The notes below the pieces were generated by a model. It saw only the letters and a list, made by a program, of their open reading frames with translations, had not been told where the DNA came from and made no database searches. DNA of 44,919 nt from Spirochaetota bacterium (GTDB lineage Bacteria; Spirochaetota; Spirochaetia; Treponematales; UBA12059), in contig JAHIWF010000237.1 in NCBI GenBank assembly GCA_018815555.1, positions 1 through 44,919 on the forward strand. Direction: 5' to 3'. Positions 7,621 through 15,883 of this stretch are shown here, piece after piece (the stretch's first letter is position 1; each line of letters starts with the position of its first letter). The translations under genes and the position numbers were made by a program.

Positions 7621-8645
7621 CCGCGTTAAGTATCGGCAAGATACGTGCCATGAGCAAAGAACAATGGAAGGAACTGTTTGTCAAGAACGCGATCTACATC
7701 GTTATTCTGGCGATCATTGCCTTTATCATCATCAGTGAGCCGGCATTTTTGTCTTTCACTGTGTTTCGCAATATTCTTACCCAAAGTGCGGTGCGTCTGA
7801 TTCTGGCCTTCGGCGTCGGTGGTATCATCATCACGCAGGGCACTGATTTATCGCTCGGCCGCTCTGTTGGCTTTGCCGCGGTTATTGCCGGCTCACTGCT
7901 GCAGCGGGCTGATTATGCCTCGCGCTTTTATCCGGATCTGGTAGCTTTGCCACTGGTTGTACCGCTGCTGCTGGCCTGTGCGGTTAGCGCTTTTTTCAGT
8001 GCGATTAACGGCTGGGTGGTGGCCAAGTTTAAGATCCATCCCTTCCTGGCAACGCTTGGTATGATGATTACTCTGTACGGTGTTCTTTCAATCTACTTTG
8101 CCTCCGGTGCTCCGGGGCCGCAGCCTATTGGCGGTTTTGATACCCGCTATACTGAATTTGTAATCGGTTCCACTTTCGGCATCCCCCATCTGGTCATTTA
8201 TGCCGCCATCGTAAGTGTTATTGTCTGGGTGTTGTGGAATAAGACCACGTTCGGCAAGAATCTGTATGCGGTCGGCGGAAACCCGGAAGCCGCCAAAGTA
8301 TCCGGTGTAAATGTTTCCAAGACCATTATCCTGGTGTACATTATGGCCGGTGTGCTGTACGGCATCGGCGGTTTTCTGGAAGCTGCCCGTATCGGCAGCG
8401 CCAACAATGGAACCGGTTTCGGGTATGAGCTGGATGCGATTGCGGCCTGTGTAGTCGGCGGTATTTCTTTCTCCGGCGGTATAGGAAAAGTGTCCGGCGC
8501 GATAACTGGTGTGCTGATGTTTACCATCATCAGTTACGGTATGACCTTTATCGGAATGGATCAATATTATCAATATATAATCAAAGGGGCCATCATCGTG
8601 GCGGCTGTCGCCCTGGATGCCAAAAAATACATCAAGAAGACCTGA
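7617..8645 (+). CDS. mglC: Galactose/methyl-galactoside permease MglC
   Basis: This 342-aa inner-membrane permease of the ribose/xylose/galactose (BPD_transp_2) family works as the pore partner of MglA. About eight to ten hydrophobic segments are visible, beginning with IYIVILAIIAFIIIS. The conserved loop LYAVGGNPEAAKVSGVNV is the family's cytoplasmic coupling region. The segment IITQGTDLSLGRSVG is also typical (usual form: GIDLSVG). Length is close to the E. coli protein (336 aa). The start overlaps the mglA stop (ATGA). The VOC gene follows after 3 nt and may share the transcript. Confidence 0.94.
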   Translation: MTALSIGKIRAMSKEQWKELFVKNAIYIVILAIIAFIIISEPAFLSFTVFRNILTQSAVRLILAFGVGGIIITQGTDLSLGRSVGFAAVIAGSLLQRADYASRFYPDLVALPLVVPLLLACAVSAFFSAINGWVVAKFKIHPFLATLGMMITLYGVLSIYFASGAPGPQPIGGFDTRYTEFVIGSTFGIPHLVIYAAIVSVIVWVLWNKTTFGKNLYAVGGNPEAAKVSGVNVSKTIILVYIMAGVLYGIGGFLEAARIGSANNGTGFGYELDAIAACVVGGISFSGGIGKVSGAITGVLMFTIISYGMTFIGMDQYYQYIIKGAIIVAAVALDAKKYIKKT

Positions 8646-8648
8646 TCC

Positions 8649-9032
8649 GTGCTGCTGGCGGTTCATCATGTGGCATTGATCGTAACTGATTATGCCGCAT
8701 CCAAAAAATTTTATACCGAAGTGCTCGGGCTGGAGATTCTGGCCGAGCACTGGCGGGCCGAACGCTCTTCCTGGAAACTAGATCTGGGGTTGGATGGTCA
8801 TTATGTGCTTGAGCTGTTTTCTTTTCCGGATGCGCCGCCGCGGGTAGATAGCCCGGAAGCCCGCGGTTTACGCCATCTGGCTTTTGCGACAGCTGATATT
8901 CAGGCAGAAAAAGTCCGGCTTGAAGCTGCCGGTGTTGCCGTAGAACCGGTCCGGGCCGATCCCGGTACCGGCTCTCGTTATACTTTCTTTAAGGATCCGG
9001 ACGGCCAGCCACTCGAACTGTACGAAATTTGA
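8649..9032 (+). CDS. VOC-superfamily (glyoxalase-like) protein, YaeR/GloA2 type
   Basis: This 127-aa protein closely resembles YaeR/SMU508-family proteins by eye: HHVALIVTDYAASKKFY at the start, VLELFSFPDAPPR in the middle, GLRHLAFATADI, and the ending FFKDPDGQPLELYEI. The four metal-ligand positions of the fold are recognisable: His near residue 6 or 7, Glu in ELFSFP, His in LRHLAF and the final Glu in LELYE. The reaction is unknown; a glyoxalase-like metal lyase or isomerase activity is only family-level inference. Start is GTG, 3 nt after the mglC stop, with no good ribosome site, so translation is probably coupled. Convergent with the MFS gene, whose end lies 41 nt away. Confidence 0.88.
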   Translation: MLLAVHHVALIVTDYAASKKFYTEVLGLEILAEHWRAERSSWKLDLGLDGHYVLELFSFPDAPPRVDSPEARGLRHLAFATADIQAEKVRLEAAGVAVEPVRADPGTGSRYTFFKDPDGQPLELYEI

Positions 9033-9073
9033 AAACTTAGCAGGGTCTCCGCTTTTCGCTTGCGCCTGTAATA

Positions 9074-10255
9074 TCAAGCCGGCGCTGTCAGTTTATTTCG
9101 CTTTTCATACCTTACATCAACAGCAATTATCACCAGTATCAGCAGCAGGCCTATCGGCACATACAGTAATGCCGTTTTCATGTTTGCCGTGTCAGCAAGC
9201 CTGCCCAGCAGAAAAGGAGCAAGACCAATGGCCGAACCTGAAGCTACTGGCGCCATGGCGCTGGCTTTGGCTACTGCCGCAGGCGCGGCACTCAGGGACA
9301 TGGAAAGCCCGAGAGGGTAGAAGGTAGAGGTGGAAAAGCCGCAGAGCATCAAGCCAAAAAAACTGGCGGCTATACCTGCCTGCATCCAGTAAAAAGGAAA
9401 TCCCGCACCCAGCAGTACCAGCATCATCAGCAGCAATTGCCGGTCGGAATAACGTTTTGCCAGTCTGCTGGAAACCAATCTGCCGAATACCGCTGAGATT
9501 CCCAGTACTACGGTTCCGGCTGTAGCCAGCTGGATACCGGTTTCTGGTATTTCTAAAAGATAGCTCATGCACCAGAAGCTGATGGCCCATTCCACCGTTA
9601 CTCCGGCAAAAATTATTAACCACATTCTCCAGTAGCGGCCGGGCAGTCTTTCTTCCTTGCGGTGGTGTTCTGCATGCTTGTCTTTCAGTTTTTGTCTGGT
9701 CTGGCGGATGCCGAAAGCAGCCAGGGCCAGGCCGAGAATCGCCAGAAAGGGGAGCACGATACGCCAGCCAAACGGGGTATAGCGGCCGGCCAGAAGAACC
9801 AGGGGTACCAGCATGGTCATTATGCTGGCCATAACATTAGCTTCCATAATCATTCTACCGCGGACGGCTTGGGCTTCATGGGCAAAGCACAATTGTATCG
9901 AGGACAGCAACAGGGTGCCGCTTAGTGCCATCAAAAAAACACCGCTCATGCTTAAAAAAAGTCCGCGGCCGAGGGTCATGACCGCGACACCGGCTACCAG
10001 TCCAGCCAGGCTTCCCCAGAGGCTTCGCTGTACGCCGAGTCGTTTCATGATCGGTGCGGCTGAAAAGCCCATTATAACCATAGCGATGGCAACTATAGTT
10101 TGATGGAATCCGGCCAGACTGTAGCTCATTCCGGTTTCAGCTTGCAGGTATGGAACCATTGGGCCTATCATGGTAAGCATGAAGGAAAAGATACCGAGTA
10201 AAAAATATAGAACCCATATATAGCTTGAACGCACCAATACTGTTTGATCGGTCAT
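9074..10255 (-). CDS. Major facilitator superfamily transporter
   Basis: This 393-aa inner-membrane protein has about twelve hydrophobic segments, split by a basic loop in the middle (RQTRQKLKDKHAEHHRKEERLPGRY, about residues 185-210), the usual MFS 6+6 layout. The loop between TM2 and TM3 reads APIMKRLGVQRSLWGSL, a degenerate form of the family's G-x-x-x-D-R-x-G-R-R motif. The substrate cannot be told; sugar or drug efflux are both possible. The start ATG has AGAGAGG a few nucleotides upstream. It is divergent from the exported protein at 10355 and convergent with the VOC gene. Confidence 0.88.
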   Translation of the reverse strand: MTDQTVLVRSSYIWVLYFLLGIFSFMLTMIGPMVPYLQAETGMSYSLAGFHQTIVAIAMVIMGFSAAPIMKRLGVQRSLWGSLAGLVAGVAVMTLGRGLFLSMSGVFLMALSGTLLLSSIQLCFAHEAQAVRGRMIMEANVMASIMTMLVPLVLLAGRYTPFGWRIVLPFLAILGLALAAFGIRQTRQKLKDKHAEHHRKEERLPGRYWRMWLIIFAGVTVEWAISFWCMSYLLEIPETGIQLATAGTVVLGISAVFGRLVSSRLAKRYSDRQLLLMMLVLLGAGFPFYWMQAGIAASFFGLMLCGFSTSTFYPLGLSMSLSAAPAAVAKASAMAPVASGSAIGLAPFLLGRLADTANMKTALLYVPIGLLLILVIIAVDVRYEKRNKLTAPA

Positions 10256-10272
10256 GATTACCTCTCTGTCAG

Positions 10273-10287
10273 CTGCTATGATAGCAG
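10273..10287. promoter_or_regulatory. Inverted repeat between divergent genes
   Basis: CTGCTAT-G-ATAGCAG is a perfect 7-bp inverted repeat around one central base, lying in the 99-bp gap between the MFS gene and the exported unknown. Its size and place fit an operator, but no matching regulator is adjacent, so this is only a candidate. Confidence 0.35.
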
Positions 10288-10319
10288 TTTGGCGTATTTT
10301 TAGCTACAGTATGCGGTAT

Positions 10320-10348
10320 TTGACAATCATGGTTGCAGTGTATATCTT
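10320..10348 (+). promoter_or_regulatory. Candidate sigma-70 promoter abutting the start codon at 10355
   Basis: Perfect TTGACA (10320-10325), 17-bp spacer, TATCTT (10343-10348, 4 of 6). The expected transcription start (about 10355) coincides with the ATG of the exported protein, and there is no ribosome site before that ATG, so the message may be leaderless. Confidence 0.5.
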
Positions 10349-10354
10349 TAGAAA

Positions 10355-11074
10355 ATGAATGTTTCAGAAAAACTGCGCAACTTCCTTCCGGGAGTTGTTT
10401 TACTGGGTATGTTCAGTCTGGTATCCATTTCTGCAGCCTTTGCCGAGGACTCAGCCAGTACCGCGGATAGTCTGTGGCAAAAGGCAAATCAGGATTGGCG
10501 CCTTGGGCAGACCTTCCAGGCACACCGGATGCGGATTGTCGCAGATGAATTGGACAAGCGCGGGCAGATTGATTCCACTACCATTACAGACTTGGCTATG
10601 CGCTATGTGGGTGAACAAACTTTTACCGAAGTTTTAAATTCCTCCAAGGACGGAAGGGATACAACGGCAAAGACCAGGGCGGATTATGCCAAGCGTGACG
10701 GAAGCCAGAATGAAGGCCCCATGGATCCGATGGATTTCATTCCTTTCAGTGCCACTGTTTCCGAATTTCTGCGGCGCGGGCCGGCTGCCTGGGTTGGTGG
10801 GGTTTTATCCGTGCCATACGAAATAACCAAACCAAAATCCGGCTCAGAGGGAATCCTGTTTTTTTCCGCACAGGGCAGTCCGGAATACCTTGAATACAGC
10901 ATGAAGCCGCTGCCTCCGCTGGTAAGTCATTTCAGGGGTGAAATCCATTTTCTCCGTTTGCCCGAAGGCGCGCTGGTAATATCCGGGATGCGCTTTGATG
11001 CAGAGGGTGGTATACTGCTGATCCGCAAGCGCTATGCCATTCGCATGGAGTTTTCTGATTATCGCCGGCCGTAA
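10355..11074 (+). CDS. Exported protein of unknown function
   Basis: I do not recognise this 239-aa protein. It begins with a convincing signal peptide: a short basic start, a hydrophobic core VVLLGMFSLVSISAAFA (about 14-30), then a polar mature region. No lipobox Cys is seen, so it is probably periplasmic. The first mature part (about 31-115) is helical and charged; the second (about 125-239) has alternating strands, including GEIHFLRLPEGALVISG. No transmembrane segment is seen after the signal. The MscS channel gene follows after 27 nt in the same direction, suggesting a link to the envelope or osmotic state (weak inference). The start has no ribosome site and sits at the predicted transcription start. 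Confidence 0.75.
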   Translation: MNVSEKLRNFLPGVVLLGMFSLVSISAAFAEDSASTADSLWQKANQDWRLGQTFQAHRMRIVADELDKRGQIDSTTITDLAMRYVGEQTFTEVLNSSKDGRDTTAKTRADYAKRDGSQNEGPMDPMDFIPFSATVSEFLRRGPAAWVGGVLSVPYEITKPKSGSEGILFFSAQGSPEYLEYSMKPLPPLVSHFRGEIHFLRLPEGALVISGMRFDAEGGILLIRKRYAIRMEFSDYRRP

Positions 11075-11101
11075 TACATAAGGCTTGTACAAGGAGTAGC
11101 T

Positions 11102-12319
11102 GTGTTGGATTTTTTGAAGCAGGGCATGGAATTTTTTAAGCACCCCGTTCAAGTAGCCGGTATCGTTTTCAGTTTTAGCCTGCTGCAGTTTATGCTCGAA
11201 TTTTTTCTGCCCGCTGCTGGCTTGCTGTTCTTTGCAAGATTGGTAAAAAAGGCTTTTGCTCGGTGGGAAAGCGGCAGTACGCCCCATAGCCCTGGCCTGG
11301 TCAAATTTTTCAAAATTGCAAATAAATTATTTCATGTTTCTTTGATTTTGCTGATTCTTGTGCTTTTAGGTCGCCTGCTGGGTGCGCAAATAATGACCAC
11401 ACTGCAGGATGTCGGCCGCTTATTGTCCCGGCCGATTATGGAGGCCGGAGATACAAAAATAACAATTGTAACTGTGCTTTTGTCTATTCCTCTGGTGTAC
11501 CTGGCCGGAAAAATCGGCGGGTTTGTTAAAAAGTATTCTCGTGAAACATTTTTGTCCAGTGTAGATGCGGACCGCCAAGGATCTATCTCGACTATGCTGC
11601 AATATCTGGGTGGCGCTCTGGTCCTGCTTGTAGGGCTCTCGATTCTAGGAGTCGATCTCAGCAGCCTGACTGTGCTTTTTGGAATACTGGGTATAGGTAT
11701 CGGTTTTGGTTTGCAGAATCAGATTGCCAATATGTTTGCCGGCTTGCTGATTCTTGTAACCAGGCCGGTAAAAGAAGGTGATCGTATACAGTGTGGTTCG
11801 TACGAGGGAACAGTCAGCAGTATTCGCTTGATGAATACAGTGCTGACTACCCTTACTAATGAAGCTATTATCATACCGAATAGTTTGCTGGTTAACCGGG
11901 AAATCCTTAATTACTCGTATGATACACCATCAGTCGTTATCATTAATTCTGTGCAGGTGTCGTATGGCTCGGATCTTGATTTGGTTATCCGCTTGTTACG
12001 GACTGTCCCTGCACGTAACCCCTTTGCTGTTTTCGAAGCTGATCACTCAGCAACAGTTGCCAGTTTTGATGATTCAGGAATAACGCTAGAGTTGCGTACC
12101 TGGATCCGTTCGGTCTTTGATCGTTTGCCAGCCCGATCCTGGACCAATCTGGAGATCTGGCGCGAGTTCCGGAAAAACGCTATCGAGATTCCTTTCCCAC
12201 AGCTCGACCTGCATATGGATAAAGGCTGCTTGAAACCGCCTTCCGCTGAAGTCGACATAGCTAAGGCAGATAGCGCTGAAGCTGACAATAAGGAGTTCGG
12301 TGATGGCCCTGCTCGGTAA
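11102..12319 (+). CDS. MscS-family mechanosensitive channel
   Basis: This 405-aa inner-membrane channel should release solutes when membrane tension rises. Hydrophobic segments lie at about 15-45, 75-95, 115-140 and 155-180. The pore helix and first beta segment are visible as GIGIGFGLQNQIANMFAGLLIL, followed by RPVKEGDRI, the usual MscS signature. The beta domain and alpha/beta C-terminal domain follow (IIIPNSLLVNREILNYS). The last 30 residues are acidic, Ala-rich and not conserved. The GTG start has AAGGAG 5 nt upstream. The aminotransferase gene overlaps its end by 17 bp, so the three genes from 10355 to 13205 probably form one transcript. Confidence 0.92.
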   Translation: MLDFLKQGMEFFKHPVQVAGIVFSFSLLQFMLEFFLPAAGLLFFARLVKKAFARWESGSTPHSPGLVKFFKIANKLFHVSLILLILVLLGRLLGAQIMTTLQDVGRLLSRPIMEAGDTKITIVTVLLSIPLVYLAGKIGGFVKKYSRETFLSSVDADRQGSISTMLQYLGGALVLLVGLSILGVDLSSLTVLFGILGIGIGFGLQNQIANMFAGLLILVTRPVKEGDRIQCGSYEGTVSSIRLMNTVLTTLTNEAIIIPNSLLVNREILNYSYDTPSVVIINSVQVSYGSDLDLVIRLLRTVPARNPFAVFEADHSATVASFDDSGITLELRTWIRSVFDRLPARSWTNLEIWREFRKNAIEIPFPQLDLHMDKGCLKPPSAEVDIAKADSAEADNKEFGDGPAR

Positions 12320-13205
12320 GCATATTTTGGTAAATGGGGTAACAGGTAGTCCGGCTCAGGCAAATATCCGATTGGATGATCCGGATCTTCCCTATGGCTA
12401 CGGTTGTTATGAAGTTCTTAAATTGCGTAAAGGGCGCTTATATTTCCCGGAGTTTCATGAAGAACGCTTGCTGCATTCGACCGCGTTGCTCGGGTTCCGG
12501 CATAATCTGCAGCCTGGCTTTTTGGCTCCGGCACTCCAGCATCTGATTGGGTTGAATGGTTTTGCGGACAGCAATATCCGGGTTTTATTGATTGCGCATC
12601 AGGATCGACTTGCCGACTGGTACGCGTTTCAGGTGCCCCCTCTTGTTCCCCCTCCAGGGGCGCCGCAGCACGGCGTCGCCTGTCTACTGTATCATGGCGA
12701 GCGAACCTTCCCGGCGGCAAAAAGCCTGAATCTGCTTATGTCCACAATTGCCTTCCGTGAAGCCCAGGCACTGGATTGCTATGACGCCCTGCTGGTAGGA
12801 CACGATGGGATGCTTACAGAAGGTACCCGTACCAATCTTTTCTGGCTTGACGAAGCTTTCCCGCATACGGTTTTTACTACGCCGCTGGACCGGGTATTAT
12901 CCGGTGTAACCAGGCGAACGCTGCGTGAATCATTGCTGGAGGCCGCATGGAGCGTCGAGGAAACCTTGCTCTCCGAGTCTGCCCTTCTGGCTGCTTCGGG
13001 CCAGGCCGCTGGCAGCAGCAAAAGGCTGAGCCTTTTTATAACCAGCACCTCCTCGCTGGTTTTGCCGATATGTACGCTTATTGCAGCCTCACGTACAGTG
13101 GGGTACGCAACCGTAACAAAACCTTATCAGAAGTATGGCTTGCCTGTGTCTGCAGCGCTGGCGGAAGTACAAGAAATATATAGGCAGTGGCTGGATAATA
13201 ACTGA
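12303..13205 (+). CDS. Class IV PLP-dependent aminotransferase
   Basis: This 300-aa cytosolic enzyme belongs to the fold-type IV family that holds branched-chain aminotransferase, D-amino-acid aminotransferase and aminodeoxychorismate lyase. Visible hallmarks are DPDLPYGYGCYEVLK near the N-terminus, the PLP lysine K140 in AAKSLNLL, and the phosphate-binding region EGTRTNLFW (173-181). The sequence does not by itself separate IlvE, DAAT and PabC; the sequence SLNLL after the lysine recalls the SLNYL of IlvE more than the HLNRL of PabC, but this is weak. The ATG at 12303 is preferred over GTG at 12300 because AGGAG (12291-12295) gives 7-nt spacing. It overlaps the MscS gene. Confidence 0.87.
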   Translation: MALLGKHILVNGVTGSPAQANIRLDDPDLPYGYGCYEVLKLRKGRLYFPEFHEERLLHSTALLGFRHNLQPGFLAPALQHLIGLNGFADSNIRVLLIAHQDRLADWYAFQVPPLVPPPGAPQHGVACLLYHGERTFPAAKSLNLLMSTIAFREAQALDCYDALLVGHDGMLTEGTRTNLFWLDEAFPHTVFTTPLDRVLSGVTRRTLRESLLEAAWSVEETLLSESALLAASGQAAGSSKRLSLFITSTSSLVLPICTLIAASRTVGYATVTKPYQKYGLPVSAALAEVQEIYRQWLDNN

Positions 13206-13259
13206 GCCTTGCCGCTTGCTTGCCTGGCGGTTTTCGGTGCCTGAGCTGGCGGCCTGTTT

Positions 13260-13952
13260 TTACGGCTGCGCCTTAAGCTCAGCTTGCTGCCGCAGCCGGC
13301 AGTATGTTTCCGGCGTATCAATATCCTGCAGGATGGAGTCGTCAGGCCACTCCATGGTACTGTATGCTTTGCCGGTCAGGAAGGGCCGCAGGCGTTCACT
13401 TGGCTGCAGTTTTTCCATTTCCGGCAGCAGCTCGTAGCTAATCCATACTGGATGGCCTGCTTGGTTTTGATACACGGGAAAAATGCTTCGGGGACTTGGT
13501 GCTTTGCTTGCAGCCTGTCCTGGTCTGCTGATGCTGTCTGCCCCGGCAGTAGTTAATAGCTTGCGGATTATTTCAGCTGACAGTAGGGGCATGTCGGCCG
13601 GCACGACCAGGCAGCCGTTCCGGCAGTAGTCAGCTTGTTGCGAATCAACGATTCTTGCAGCCTCCTGTATTCCAAGCCGCACCGAGCCAAGCATCCCTTG
13701 TTCCCAAAGCGGATTATCAACTAATAGCAGATCCGTATGTCGGGATAGTCGTTCTCTGAGTTCTGCACCCCGCCAGCCACATACTATGAGTGGAATGTTA
13801 GCGCTTTGCTGTATTGTTGAAATTACCGTTTCGATTATAGTCGAGCTGCTCCAGGGCAGCAGCGGTTTCCAGTCGCCCATTCTGGACGAGCGGCCGGCAG
13901 CCGGTACTATACAGATTGCAGGCAATTCGGGCCTGTCGGATGCTTCGGGCAT
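13260..13952 (-). CDS. MobA/MocA-like nucleotidyltransferase
   Basis: This 230-aa protein has the MobA-like NTP-transferase fold. The nucleotide-binding start is IVPAAGRSSRMGDWKPLLPW (the AAGxSxRMGxxKxLL motif), then GWRGAELRERL, NPLWEQGMLGSVRLGI (close to the NPxWxxGMxxSI pattern of the molybdenum cofactor cytidylyltransferases) and the metal-binding VVPADMPLLS. The family attaches CMP or GMP to molybdopterin, or transfers nucleotides to sugars. The MocA-type motifs suggest a cytidylyltransferase for a molybdenum hydroxylase, but no such enzyme is in the window. GGGAG 6 nt upstream supports the ATG. It is convergent with the aminotransferase (54-nt gap). Confidence 0.84.
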   Translation of the reverse strand: MPEASDRPELPAICIVPAAGRSSRMGDWKPLLPWSSSTIIETVISTIQQSANIPLIVCGWRGAELRERLSRHTDLLLVDNPLWEQGMLGSVRLGIQEAARIVDSQQADYCRNGCLVVPADMPLLSAEIIRKLLTTAGADSISRPGQAASKAPSPRSIFPVYQNQAGHPVWISYELLPEMEKLQPSERLRPFLTGKAYSTMEWPDDSILQDIDTPETYCRLRQQAELKAQP

Positions 13953-14004
13953 GACGTGCTCCCTAGGATAAAAAGCGGTATGGCGGACCGGCGAACAGCC
14001 GGAC

Positions 14005-14196
14005 TTATTTGAGTGTACTGTACCTGCCTTTTTCTTTCCAGAGCTGATAGTTGGGAAAATCAGCTCTGGGGTACTTCGGCAGCAGCCTTGCGATAAGCCC
14101 GGTATCGGACGGTAAATCCGCTATGTGGCCGTCTGGAACTCGCCTCGGCTTTGGCGGATATTCTTTTGCTTGACATTTTAGCAGGCTGCCCCTAGA
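14005..14196 (-). other. Open frame without a start codon, possible gene remnant
   Basis: Read on the minus strand, this stretch encodes an open frame of about 64 residues ending PRADFPNYQLWKEKGR... and TAA at 14007-14005. I find no ATG, GTG or TTG in frame back into the divergent metallophosphoesterase gene. The composition looks protein-like and the frame occupies the whole gap upstream of the nucleotidyltransferase, so it may be the 3' remnant of a decayed gene. An 11-bp inverted repeat CCAGAGCTGAT (14038-14048) / ATCAGCTCTGG (14059-14069) lies inside it. Chance is a real alternative. Confidence 0.25.
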
Positions 14197-14198
14197 GT
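14170..14198 (+). promoter_or_regulatory. Candidate promoter immediately before the metallophosphoesterase start
   Basis: Perfect TTGACA (14170-14175), 17-bp spacer, TAGAGT (14193-14198, 4 of 6). Transcription would begin near 14205, only about 4 nt before the ATG at 14209. If real, it rules out the alternative GTG start at 14197, which overlaps the -10 element. Confidence 0.45.
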
Positions 14199-14208
14199 GA
14201 ATGAACCC

Positions 14209-14874
14209 ATGAAAATTCTTTGTGTTGCCGACAACAAGGATCCTCTCCTGTATACAAATACTGTTCGTACCCGTTTTAAAGATATCGACCTGATTTTGGG
14301 TGCCGGGGATCTTGATCTGGATTACTACGAGTTTCTAGTATCAAGCTTAAACAAACCACTGCTGTTCGTATTCGGCAATCATAATCTGCAGTCTATCAGC
14401 CGTTACCGCAAGGAATTCGCACCGGCTCATGTTTCCTTTAACTATGACGGTCTTAATAAGGGAAGCAACGGCCTGCAATATATCGGGGGTTCGTGTAAGC
14501 GGGTAAAAAACCTGCTCGTTGCCGGTCTCGGCGGCAGTCAGCGCTATAATAAGGGCTTAAATCAATTTACTGAATTTGGCATGTTTTTATTCAGTCTGAG
14601 GTTGTTGCCAAGATTATTGTTTAATCGCCTGGTTCACGGGCGTTATCTAGATATTTTGCTTACGCACGCACCGCCGGCCGGTATTCATGACCTGCCGGAC
14701 CCCTGTCATCGCGGCTTTAAATTTTTCTTGTATTTCATGCGTTTTTTCCGGCCGCAATACTTGATTCATGGGCACGTGCATTTATATGATATCAATGCAC
14801 CGCGTCGTACTGAATACCTGGATACTACGGTTATTAACGCATATAACCATTTTGTGGTGCAGCTGGAGGAATAG
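14209..14874 (+). CDS. Calcineurin-like metallophosphoesterase
   Basis: This 221-aa cytosolic phosphoesterase starts MKILCVADNKDPLLY. Metal-site motifs in order are the first Asp (D8), GAGDLDLDYY (GD motif), FGNHN (57-59 region), LLTHAPP and HGHVH near the C-terminus. The first motif is usually D-x-H; here it is D-N-K, so one metal ligand differs, a variation I recall from related bacterial proteins of this type. The substrate is unknown. The ATG at 14209 is chosen because the fold begins there; GTG at 14197 would add four residues but overlaps a candidate -10. GGAGG near its end serves the next gene, whose ATG directly follows the stop, so the two are coupled. Confidence 0.85.
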   Translation: MKILCVADNKDPLLYTNTVRTRFKDIDLILGAGDLDLDYYEFLVSSLNKPLLFVFGNHNLQSISRYRKEFAPAHVSFNYDGLNKGSNGLQYIGGSCKRVKNLLVAGLGGSQRYNKGLNQFTEFGMFLFSLRLLPRLLFNRLVHGRYLDILLTHAPPAGIHDLPDPCHRGFKFFLYFMRFFRPQYLIHGHVHLYDINAPRRTEYLDTTVINAYNHFVVQLEE

Positions 14875-15792
14875 ATGGGTGACGAATATCTTTCCATGAA
14901 AGCCCGGGACGACTTTAATAAGGCTAAAACCCGGGCTACCATCGCATCAATTCTGAATGCCCTTACCCCCAGAAAGCAAACTCTGCTTTCTTTGCAGGAT
15001 GTCCGCCAGTTGCTCAAGCCGGCAAACGAAACTTACAAGGGTATGCGCGTAGTAGAGCTGGAAAAGATAATTGGCAGTGAAGGCCGCTATAACGATTTTT
15101 CCAAGGAGTTTTTTCCCCGCTACGAACATTTGCGCAAACGTTGGGAAGGCATCGACAAGGCTCATCTCAAGAGTGTAATTCTACCGCCCATAAAACTATA
15201 TCAGATCGGCGAAGTCTTTTTTGTCCGCGACGGGAATCATCGGGTTTCTGTGGCCAAGATGCAGGGTGTGCGCAATATTGATGCCGAGGTAATCGAACTC
15301 ACCAGTGAAATACCTGTAACTGAAGACATGGGTGTGGATGATCTGGTGCGTGCTGTAATTGAGTATGAGAAAAAACGTGTATATGCCGAAACCGAGATAG
15401 GCGAGATAATTCCTCAGGATGTTCTAGAATTTACCGAGCCTGGCCGTTATATCGAGATCCTGCGTCATATACAAGGTCATAAATATTTTATTAACATGGA
15501 TTTGGAAGAGGAAATGTCTTTTGTTGATGCCTGCCGTAGCTGGTATGAAAATATATATCTGCCAATTGTAGAAATAATCGACAAAGAAAATTACCTGACC
15601 CGCTTCCCAGGGCGCACCAAGGGTGACTTGTACATGTGGATAGTTAAGCACTGGGACAGTCTCAAGAAAAAATATGGCAACTCGTTTTCGGTCAAGTCAG
15701 CTGCTGATGATTATTCGCGGCAGTTCGGCATGAGTATGGGTGCTCAGTTCAGGAGTTTCATTAAGCTGTGGTTACGGGCGATTTTTAAATGA
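14875..15792 (+). CDS. ParB/Srx-fold protein with DGNHR motif, function unknown
   Basis: This 305-aa soluble protein has a recognisable core at about 98-140: VILPPIKLYQIGEVFFVRDG followed by NHRVSVAK, then IDAEV. The DGNHR motif (119-123) marks ParB/sulfiredoxin-fold proteins, where equivalent residues bind a nucleotide phosphate in ParB CTPases and in the free-serine kinase SerK. The N-terminal 95 residues are helical and basic; the C-terminal 150 hold charged helices such as WYENIYLPIVEII and a basic end. No DNA-binding helix-turn-helix is obvious. Its ATG abuts the stop of the metallophosphoesterase, with GGAGG 5 nt upstream, so the pair is probably made in fixed ratio. A nucleotide-dependent regulator or kinase countered by the phosphoesterase is a testable guess, not a conclusion. 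Confidence 0.7.
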   Translation: MGDEYLSMKARDDFNKAKTRATIASILNALTPRKQTLLSLQDVRQLLKPANETYKGMRVVELEKIIGSEGRYNDFSKEFFPRYEHLRKRWEGIDKAHLKSVILPPIKLYQIGEVFFVRDGNHRVSVAKMQGVRNIDAEVIELTSEIPVTEDMGVDDLVRAVIEYEKKRVYAETEIGEIIPQDVLEFTEPGRYIEILRHIQGHKYFINMDLEEEMSFVDACRSWYENIYLPIVEIIDKENYLTRFPGRTKGDLYMWIVKHWDSLKKKYGNSFSVKSAADDYSRQFGMSMGAQFRSFIKLWLRAIFK

Positions 15793-15883
15793 GCTTAAGC
15801 CTTGCATATGAGGTTTATCAGTAAGGCTGATCGGCGACTGTTGATCGACTGCTGGGGAGGCTCTCTATGCGTCGGCCAGCCGC

